The position numbers and the translations under genes are program-made. A stretch of DNA of 64,000 nt from assembly GCF_002099425.1 (NCBI RefSeq), contig NW_018344253.1, positions 868,001 to 932,000 on the forward strand, read 5' to 3'. This DNA comes from Phascolarctos cinereus. Lineage: Eukaryota; Chordata; Mammalia; Diprotodontia; Phascolarctidae. Shown here piece after piece: positions 56,221 to 64,000 of this stretch; the first letter of the stretch is position 1; the number at the start of each line of letters is the position of its first letter. The notes beneath the pieces are model-generated. The model was not told the origin of the DNA, ran no database searches, and was given only the letters and a program-made list of their open reading frames with translations.

Positions 56221-56927
56221 AAACAATCATTTCTCTCACTGCCTATTAGATATTTTGAATGGGATGTTCCTCTAGCATCTCAAATTCAAAATGCCCAAAA
56301 AAGAACTCATCTTTTTCCCCAAACCTGCTCCTCTTATAAACTCCTTTGTTTCTATTGAGTGCATTACTATCCCTGTGGTCACCCAGGCTTAATCAATCCA
56401 CATATCCAATCCCTTGTCAACCATCGCCCTTTGTTACCTCTACCACTTCTTACAGTTGTCTCTTTATTTCCACCCACTTAGCCATCACCCTCTTTAAGGA
56501 ACTCATCGCTTCCCAGTTGGAGTACTACAGTGACCTCTTTATTGGTCTTCTTGCCTCAAATCTCTCCAACCTCAAATCAATCCAACCTCCACACAGCTGC
56601 CAGCATGGTTTTCCTAAAGCACAGTTCTGATGATAACTCTCCTTTTCAACAAATTCCAAGAGCTTTCTACCACCTCTACGATCAAAGGTAAACTCTGAGT
56701 TTGAAAGCCCTCCACAACCCGGCCCCTTTCTACGTGCCTTGTTACACATTACTTTCCTTCACACTCCCTGTGACCCAGGCAAACTGGCCTTCTTACTGTT
56801 CCTCCTATTTGGCATTCCATTCTCAGTTTTCCAGCTGTTACCCATGCCTACAATGGACTCCTTCCTCAGCTCCATTTCCTAAAACCTCTGGTCTCCTTCA
56901 AGACCTTCTACATCAAAGATATTAGTG

Positions 56928-57508
56928 ATAATGATAATGATGATGATGATGATGATGATGATGATAATTTTCTACCTCTAGGCTTCCCCGAAGTCCCACC
57001 TTCTACAGGGAAGCCTTTCCCAATTCCAGTGCTTCCCTTTGCAGATTATCTCCAATTTATCCTCTACAAAGCTTATTTGACCATAGTTGTTTGCATATTA
57101 TTTCCCTCATTTGATTGTGAGTTTCTTAAGGGCAGGAACTTTCTTTTACCTTTCTTTGTACCTCAAGCATTTAGCACACAGTAGGAGCTTAATAAATTTA
57201 TTATATTTACTGACTTATACATGATGACTTAGCTGATCCCCAGCTTTCCTCACACAGTTACCTTGCATCTGTTTTTCTATCTATCTATCCATCTTATCTA
57301 TCTCAGTCAGTAAACACAGGTATACATACATGCATATACACATACCCATATATATCCCCTAACAATTACCTTGCAACTATTTTGTATTTTGTATCTACAC
57401 CCACATATGTGTCTATATAAACATCTATGTGTATATGGTACACTTGTACGTACATGCTCACACATACACACAATCATATAAGTACACACACATATCCATT
57501 CCACATAT

Positions 57509-57545
<37 letters not shown>
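56928..57545. repeat. (GAT)n, (CTAT)n and (TA)n microsatellites
   Basis: GAT array about 56928-56965, CTAT units about 57276-57300, ACAT-rich stretch, and (TA)n about 57514-57543. Confidence 0.9.
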
Positions 57546-57553
<8 letters not shown>

Positions 57554-57570
57554 ATGTATACGTACACGTG

Positions 57571-57693
57571 TTGTCCTCCAGAATGTAAGCCCTTTGAGGG
57601 CAGGGACTGATTCAGTTCTGTCTTCCTAACCCCAACAACCTTGCATAGTGCCCCGCACACAGGAGGTGCTTAATAAATACCAGTTGGTTGACT
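57571..57693 (+). mobile_element. L2 3' end
   Basis: 'AGAATGTAAGCCCTTTGAGG' and 'CAGGAGGTGCTTAATAAATA' are a well-kept L2 terminus, about 440 bp upstream of CNPY3. Confidence 0.85.
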
Positions 57694-57779
57694 TACAATG
57701 CAAATAAAATGCTTTTCAATCCTTTAAGTACCACATAAATGTCAGTTCTTATTACTATTCCCACCTTCTCACCCCTCCC

Positions 57780-58136
57780 TAAGGGCCCGCTTCCTCCCCC
57801 CACCCCGATCGCAACGATACCATTGGTCACAGCAGCCACCGTCCGCTCTCTGATTGGCCGGAGCAGGCACCGGCCCTCCCTTCCCCCATTCGTCAGTCGA
57901 TGAATTCCCGTCTAAGGCCCATTGGCTGTTCCGCACTTGGGCACTCATTGGTTACGAGAGCGAGCTGGAGGTAACAAGACGGGAGGTGAAGGCTGCTGGG
58001 CAAAGAAGGAGGGAAGGAAGAAGAGTGAGGGGCTCGCCGTTGCCGTGGTGACGCCCAGGCACGTGTGCAGTCCCGGAAGTGGCTCCAGGAAGCGGCCGCA
58101 CGGTGGGGGGGGAGGAAGTGCCGGCCCGGCCCGGCC
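57780..58136 (+). promoter_or_regulatory. CNPY3: CNPY3 CpG-island promoter with four CCAAT boxes
   Basis: Four inverted CCAAT boxes (ATTGG at 57822, 57853, 57921 and 57947) lie within 130 bp, an NF-Y-type cluster. They are followed by CACGTG (about 58060) and CCGGAAGT (about 58074), an ETS-type site. The CpG-rich block continues through exon 1 to about 58440. No TATA box is seen. The ER-stress element CCAAT-N9-CCACG was looked for and not found. Confidence 0.7.
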
Positions 58137-58308
58137 ATGGAGCGGCCGCTGCCGCCGCCGCCGCTGCCCGCGCCCCGGTCCCGGCCCCGCCGCCTCCTCC
58201 TCCTCCTCCTCCTCCTGCTGCTGCTGCTGCTGCTGCTGCTCCCGGCCTCCGAGCTGGGCGCCTCGGCTGAAGAGGCCGATTGGGTCCGACTGCCCAGCAA
58301 GTGCGAGG
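58137..58308 (+). CDS. CNPY3: CNPY3 exon 1 (signal peptide, Leu repeat)
   Basis: It encodes [19 protein letters not shown], then 16 Leu, then [22 protein letters not shown], and leaves in phase 1 before GTGAGG. The Leu run is seven CTC, eight CTG, one CTC (58194-58241). This is the trinucleotide repeat behind the older name TNRC5. Confidence 0.93.
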
Positions 58309-61300
58309 GTGAGGGGGGTGGGGTCGGGATGGTGGGGAGGGTGAAGGAATGTGAGGAGGAAGAAGCGGAGCCTGATGTCGACGCGGAGGCGGGGCCTGAA
58401 GGGAAGGGGAGGGGCCTGTTGGGGAGGGGCGGGACTTAGGGAAGGGGCTGTGCTAGGAGGCAAAGGGAGAGGAGATATAGAGTAGGGGTTAGTGCCCGGC
58501 ACTTAGTAGGTGCTTAATTAGCCATAGTTGCATTAACTAATGAGGAGAAAATAAATGGAGAGGGGCAAAGGATCTCAGGCAGAAAAGGGAAAGCACTAGG
58601 TAGTCCCCTGGACCTAGAGTTAGGAAGACCCGAGTTCAAATCTTGTCCCTGACACTTACTAGCTGTGTGACCCTGGGCAAGTCACGCAACCACTGTCTGC
58701 TTCAGTTTCCTCATCTATGAAATAGAGATAATAATAGCACTTACTAATCAGGGTTGTTGTGAGGATCAAATGAGACAGTAATTGTAAAACTTAGCAGAGT
58801 GCCTGGCACATAGTAAGTGCTATAAAAGTGTTAGCTATCATTATTATTAAAAATAATAATGAAAAGAGAAGAGAAGGAAAGTTTGAAGTTCTAAAAGCTA
58901 GCTGCCTGTCTACTTTGGTATCACTTTGGTGATCAGTTCTTCCAGGAAATCTTCCCTGATTCCTCCAGGCATGGGCTTAAGTCCCTACACTACTGATTAC
59001 TGGCCAGGTGACCCTGGGAAGTTCACTTGACTCCTCTGGGCCTTATTTTCCTCACAAATAAAGTGAAAGGATTGTCTAGATCATCCCTTCCAACTCTAAT
59101 ATTCGTTTGATTTATTTTATAGCACATTCTACTATTGAGCAGAGTTATCTTTGTACATATCGTATAGTAAACACTTTGAGGGCATGTTCTCATCTATGTC
59201 CCAGTGCTGAGGACAGCTCCTGGTGTATAGTAGGCATTTAATGAAAATTTGATGAATTGAATTGAGAATTGCACTCCCACTACTTAGACATTTATTAAGT
59301 ATTTACACCACCATGCTAGATCCCAGGGGAGATAGAGATTAATGAGACGATGTATCTGTCCTCAGAGATGTTCTAAACTTGTAGATAAGGCTCTCACTTG
59401 TTTCCTTCCTTTCCACTTTCTCAACTTAGAATATCTCACTTCACTTGTTTTTGCTCTCCCCTCAGCTCTCTCCCTTTCTAGGGTCATGGATCCTTCCATC
59501 TGTCCTACCTCCCTTGGCGAGGTAGGGCCCTTTGTGGTTTCACTTCCTCTTCCCACTCTTTTCTGCCTTATCGTGAAACTGAAGGGCCCCAAGGGCCGTT
59601 TCTCTTTTTCTCTTTACTCTCACTTTAAGTTCATGGTCTAAGAAAGAGGTCAAACTTTTCTCCTAACGGGGAGAATCAGAGAATTTTAGAGCTAAAAGTG
59701 AATGTATAAGAAAGAATACTGGATCAGGAATTAGAAGACCTGAGATTAAGTGATGGATATGTTCTGAGAAGTAAATCAGTTTACTTCTCTGAGCCTCAGT
59801 TTCTTCATTTGTAAAATGGAGCTAAGACAGTAACCCTGCCTACCAGCAGGGTTGGTGTAAGGGTTGTATGAGACAATGTATATGAAAGTACTTTGTAAGC
59901 ATTTTGCTTTACCAATACAAGATAAATTTGAAGTTCAATGTTTATTGTTAAGTGGATACAAAATGGATACACAGATACTGTTCTCAAAGACTCTAAGATC
60001 TAATGGGGGAAGGATAAATTTACACAGTAAGGATGAAACAGAGAGAAGAGGAGACTAGGCAAAGACACTTGAGGAGGGAAAGTTCATTTTAAGTAGAATT
60101 GGGGTAGGGGTGACCCCTGAATTGGGCCTTGAAGGTAAGAAGAGACTTAAATACATGGAAATAGGGGAGAGGAAGAGTCCATTACGGGCATGGGCATGGG
60201 GTAAGCCAGAGGTGTCAGAAGAAAGGAGTTTAACAAAATAAATAATACTGTAAAACATAGGTAATGTTAATTTGTGGTCTTCTAAGCCCTCTGGGATTTG
60301 TTACTATTTGAGTTTGACACCAGTGGTATAAACAGAGGCAGGGAGATGAGAAAGGACATGATGGGAATTGAGGAGGAGGAGGAGTAGCCTAGTTTGGCTG
60401 GAGTATAGACTACACAGTGGGAAGGGGGATAGTATAATGTTGGAAAGGTAGGTTGGAGCCAGATTGTGAAGGGCCAAGAATACCAGAATGGGGAGGGTGT
60501 GCTTTTATTTGGTAGATGGCCTTGGTTGTTATTATCTATCCTCCTCATTTTATAGATGATTCAATAAAGACAGTTAGAACTGCTGCACGTTGACTTGGCA
60601 AATTCCAGCCCTCAGGCTTCTCTTTACTATGCTATTGTTAATAATAATTTTATACTCTTATATAAATGTTTATTGTGCCTGGCCAACAGAGCTGGGCTTC
60701 TGGCCCAGTAGCCTGAGAGAGACAGGTCTCAGCACATGAGAGGGTTGTGCAGCTGCCCAGGAGGGGTATGGGTGGGTGGATGGCTGTGAGTTTCTGGGTT
60801 CCATGCCACAGGCCTCCCCAGATCTGGTTCTGGGTGGGATCCCCAGAGGGGCTCCTTAGGTGGTGAAGTTTGGAGGAGTTGAGGAGCTGGCTTATGGTTG
60901 GATGGGTGGTAGAGTAGGAGGGTATTCCAAACCCCCAGGCCTTTCAGAATTCACGCAGAAGGCGTGGGAGAAGGGGGCAGAGAAGCCAGAAAGATGATGT
61001 GCTTTCTTGGAGTGAAGGGATCAAGTTGGAGAATGTAGGAAAGTAGACAGCAGATGGCAAGGAATGGAGAACTAGGGAGGTAAGCTGTAATTTAAATTCA
61101 GACTCTTAAAGAACCAGGTTATTTGATGAAATTATTCAAGAATCATTTCTTTATGTCCCTAGGTAGTCTCAAAGCTATTAGTTAATGCGTGTAATAGAAA
61201 ATATCATCATGTGACTTTCCAGGGCATGTTATTTGTCACTGGTAAACTGGTTTTCCACCAGCCTTTGCCATCAATATTTTAATTGTAATGAGGCTCAAGG

Positions 61301-63240
61301 CCATATTGTGTTAAAGGGGTATGAGGACCTGCTTAGCCCGTAACCAAATGTTAAGTCATTTTGTCCTCCTATCAACAATATTTATTACTTACTGAATACC
61401 TATTGCATAATGGTCACAGTGAAAAAGATAGAAAGAAATAGAAAATAAAGGCCTTAATCTTGAGGCGCTTATAGCCTGGAGGGGAGGAGGAGACATGAGA
61501 CAGGAGCCCAAGATATTTAAAAAGCATCATTCAAGTGAGGCCAAATGAAGAGATTCATACTGAATACTTAAGTGTTGAAGGGACCCTAAATAATCAATCA
61601 GAAAATCAATAAGCATTTATTGAACTCCCACAATGTGGCAGGTACTATGCTAAGCACTGGGGATGTAGGGAGTGGGGGGCAGCTGGAGGGAAGGCAAAAC
61701 CTCTACCCTCCAGGAGCTTCCATTCAAATGGGGAAAGGAACATGTTCATAACCATATGTAAAACAAGTACTAAGTAACCTAATGGGGAAGTAGCAGCAGC
61801 CAGGAGGACAAGAAAGGGCTTCCTGCAGAAGGTGGCACTGGAGCTGAGTTTTGGAAGAAATCAGGGGTCCCAAGAGAAGGGGGTGAGGATGGGAATGTTT
61901 CTGGCAGAAGAATGTTCCAGGCCCGAGAACAGCCAAGCATCAGGGCATAGAAATGAGAGATGGAGTGTCTTATGAGAGTAAGAAGGCTGATATGACTGGA
62001 CTAGAGAATGCATAATAAGGCAGGAAAGGTAGGAGGGGTTGTAGATTGTAAAGAACTTTAAATGCTAAACATGGTCATTTGAGCCTGGAGATAATAATGA
62101 AGAGCCACCAGAGTTGATTGAGAAGTGGAGTGACATGATCAGATCTGTGCTTTAGGAAAATCACTTGGTAATTGATATAATGGCGAGGTGAGAATCAAGT
62201 AGGTTAATCCAAAGAAAGCGTTTCTTAGAGACTAGGGATTTTGAAGAAGATACTGAATGTGGATTGGGTAACATGTGCAAGATAGTGTTTTCATCAAAAA
62301 GGAGGTTGGAACAGACTTATTATGTGGGGGATAAGCAGCAAATTTGCTTGACTGGAGTAAGGAAATGACAAGAAATATTAGATAGGCACTGAAGGGAACT
62401 TGGAATATGGGTCAGAGGATGAGGATGTGATGTATTTCATCTGAGAGTCTAGAACCAGCTCCTTTTGAATGGTCAGAGGAGTCAGCTTGTTTCCAGGAGT
62501 GGTGGGTAGGGAAGAGTCTTGGGTTTGCCTTGGCTGGGCAGTGCCCCTGAAGTGGCATCCATTCACCCACTTGTGCTCTGCCTCTTTCTCCTAGTGTGCA
62601 AGTATGTAGCTGTGGAACTGAAGTCAGCTTTTGAGGAAACAGGCAAGACCAAGGAAGTGCTGGACACAGGCTATGGCATCCTAGACCAGAAAGCCTCCAG
62701 AGTCAAATATACCAAATCGTAAGTGAGCAGTGGGTTCATAAACCTGCCTTGGTCTGTTCGTAGAGATGACAGGGACTCGGAGTTTTCTCTCTGACCCCCT
62801 CCCATCTCCTAGGAGAGAACAGTGGCACACAAGGCCGTGTAGTGGAATGGAAAGAACATTGACTTAGAAGTCCAGAGAGTTGAGTTTTGGTTCTGGTTCT
62901 GCCACTAACCAGTTGTTTAACCTTGAGCAACTGATTTCCCTTCTGTGGGCCTCAGTTTCCTTATCTATAAAAGGAGAGGGTTTGACCAGATGGTCTCTCT
63001 AAGGCCTCTTCTCGCTCTGGCATTCTATGATTCTGTGATCCCCCAGGCAGGAAAAACCTGTCCCCATTCCTCTGGTGGCAGCAGCAGGGGCCATCTGGAA
63101 GCGGGTGGGGAGATCACTACCCTTTGTGTTGGCATTTCTTCAGGGATCTTCGGTTAATTGAAGTAACTGAGACCATCTGCAAGAGACTTCTGGACTATAG
63201 CTTGCATAAGGAAAGGAGTGGCAGCAACCGGTTTGCTAAG
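58137..63240 (+). CDS. CNPY3: CNPY3, first three coding exons (3' part outside window)
   Basis: Canopy 3 (PRAT4A, TNRC5) is an ER-lumen saposin-like cochaperone that works with GRP94/HSP90B1 to fold Toll-like receptors. Exons 58137-58308, 62595-62718 and 63144-63240 join in frame. Residues 1-43 are a signal sequence with a 16-leucine core (20-35). The mature part starts near [14 protein letters not shown] and continues [60 protein letters not shown] and SGSNRFAK. This is nearly identical to human from memory and includes saposin-fold cysteines C56, V-C59 and the TIC motif. GGCCATGG is a strong Kozak site. The gene continues beyond 64000. Confidence 0.96.
58194..58241 (+). repeat. CNPY3: Coding (CTC)7(CTG)8 trinucleotide repeat
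   Basis: Two adjacent pure codon runs both encode Leu in the signal-peptide core, so length changes are tolerated by frame and by hydrophobicity. Confidence 0.95.
58595..59265 (+). mobile_element. MIR/CORE-SINEs and L2 end in CNPY3 intron 1
   Basis: 58595-58855 is a nearly complete MIR-type SINE ('CTAGCTGTGTGACCCTGGGC', 'GTGCCTGGCACATAGTAAGT'). 58960-59110 is a second. 59110-59265 is an L2-like end. Confidence 0.75.
59270..62590. other. Rest of CNPY3 intron 1: old repeats and unique sequence
   Basis: MIR at about 59690-59905. Old repeat modules at about 60030-60490 and 61600-62230 ('GCATTTATTGAACTCCCACA', 'GGAGTGACATGATCAGATCT') belong to mammal-wide families I cannot name with confidence. 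60650-61600 shows nothing recognised. No exon-like segment was found. Confidence 0.5.
62595..62718 (+). CDS. CNPY3: CNPY3 exon 2
   Basis: The acceptor TTTCTCCTAG precedes 62595 and the donor GTAAGT follows 62718. It encodes [20 protein letters not shown] and [16 protein letters not shown]. Confidence 0.95.
62832..63050 (+). mobile_element. MIR-type SINE with CR1/L3-like end, CNPY3 intron 2
   Basis: 'GTGGAATGGAAAGAACATTG', 'GGGCCTCAGTTTCCTTATCT' and the end 'GGCATTCTATGATTCTGTGA'. Confidence 0.75.
63144..63240 (+). CDS. CNPY3: CNPY3 exon 3
   Basis: The acceptor ATTTCTTCAG precedes 63144 and the donor GTTAGT follows 63240. It encodes [32 protein letters not shown] and leaves in phase 0. The next exon (human GMSETFETLHN) is not in the window. 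Confidence 0.95.
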
Positions 63241-63282
63241 GTTAGTGTCATGCCCTTCATTCCCTCTGAGTCCAGTCGGTGT

Positions 63283-63284
<2 letters not shown>

Positions 63285-63327
<43 letters not shown>
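63285..63327. repeat. (TG)n microsatellite, CNPY3 intron 3
   Basis: About 20 TG units, then TCTG units, starting 45 bp after the exon 3 donor. Cys-Val frames across it are artefacts. Confidence 0.97.
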
Positions 63328-64000
63328 TGTCTGTCTGTCTCTATGTTTGTCTGTGTGTGTGTCTGTGTGTGGATCTGTGTGGGTGTGCAAACCTTGGGAG
63401 GTCTTATTTCCTGAAACTGGCCCTTACGTGCTCTTTATCAGTTTCTGTTTGTACTCTCTGTTTAACCCTCTCAGCCCCACCTTTTATAGATGAGATTTGT
63501 GTTCATCTCACTGACTGACATTAGGGAGATTCCCAAGGGCCTGACAGTGGTGATCAAGATCCCTGAAGCCCCAGTGGCAGAAATAGTCAGAACCACCTAT
63601 TGGTGGTGGGAGATTATGCCAGCTTCCACACTTTTAGAGCTCTTCAACATTGACTAAGTCTTGATCGAGAAAGGAGACACTGAAGTATTATCAGCAAGAG
63701 GTTTAGGGAATAGGAAGGGCAGCCTTTGAGTGAGGAGTTTGGGTTGAGGCTAGGGAGTGAAGATAGGAGTAAGAAGTCACAACTGCTGATCAGGAGAGCC
63801 CAGGAAGAAGGCCAAAGTCAAGGCCAGCAGCAAGATAGAGAGGAAGTAATAAGGGTAGAATGTGAAAGGCCCCGTTAGCATTGTTGCTGAGTGACTCCTG
63901 TTCAGGTGTGTGCCAGATTAGATGCTCTCGGAGGCCCCAGCAACTCTGAGATACTGTGATTTTGTGGTCCTTGCAGCCTGACATAAAAATGTCTTATTAC

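Larger units (their letters stand above)
54165..57205 (+). mobile_element. Long L2 LINE remnant with later insertions
   Basis: L2 3' region order is kept across insertions: 'ATCCTCATCCTTGACCTCTC' (54870), 'CTGCCTCCTAACTCTGTGTT' (55010), then from about 56222 'CACTGCCTATTAGATATTTT', 'AAAGCACAGTTCTGATGATA', 'AAAGCCCTCCACAACCCGGC' and 'CAGTAGGAGCTTAATAAATT'. Insertions are a SINE (54296-54537), a MIR/L2 block (55138-55530), an LTR-like block (55683-56220) and a (GAT)n array (56928-56965). Confidence 0.7.

Noticed and set aside
57945-58502. A 185-codon - strand frame with a poly-Gln run opposite CNPY3 exon 1
   Set aside because: The Gln run is the complement of the Leu CTG repeat. No conserved domain or splice support is seen, and the + strand exon is clearly real.
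63154-63518. Cys-Val and Thr-His repeat frames near CNPY3 exon 3
   Set aside because: They come from the (TG)n microsatellite in intron 3.
63976-64000. TTGCAG followed by an open segment (PDIKMSYY) as CNPY3 exon 4
   Set aside because: CNPY3 exon 4 should begin like GMSETFETLHN. This segment does not match, so exon 4 lies beyond the window.

Overview
This window is nuclear DNA from a mammal, almost certainly a marsupial. It has intron-split vertebrate genes, two CpG islands, and a dense load of marsupial-type repeats: A-tailed tRNA-related SINEs (WSINE1-like), MAR1-type SINEs with an RTE-like tail, L1 and HAL1 elements, and older MIR, L2 and CR1/L3 relics. Repeat family names come from memory of consensus sequences, because no database could be searched. 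The many A-tailed WSINE1-like copies hint at an Australian lineage, but the species is not resolved.

Four host genes are supported, in the same order and orientation as I recall for human 6p21.1. They are the last three coding exons of RPL7L1 (+, 465-2637), the single-exon C6orf226/PEX39 (-, 6323-6859) in a CpG island, the complete four-exon PTCRA (+, 34157-40128), and the first three coding exons of CNPY3 (+, 58137-63240, running off the right end). Their roles are ribosome assembly (RPL7L1), peroxisomal PTS2 import (C6orf226), the pre-T-cell receptor (PTCRA) and Toll-like receptor folding in the ER (CNPY3). They are neighbours by conserved synteny and do not form one pathway.

The rest is mostly layered repeats. 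From 7.3 to 33.7 kb (C6orf226 to PTCRA) there are nested L1 and HAL1 elements, at least two clean solo LTRs with target-site duplications, a U6 retropseudogene, and SINEs with perfect duplications. PTCRA intron 1 holds a 5'-truncated L1 that itself carries a SINE. From 41 to 57.7 kb (PTCRA to CNPY3) there are inverted L1 pairs, an LTR with repeated U3 blocks, a hAT-type MITE and a long broken L2.

I found no evidence for an undescribed gene system. The observations most worth a second look are the short PTCRA cytoplasmic tail, the decapeptide-expanded N-terminus of C6orf226, a 74-bp block copied 1.19 kb downstream to an L1 5' junction, two unclassified dispersed-repeat families seen twice each, and solo LTRs dated relative to their hosts by nesting.
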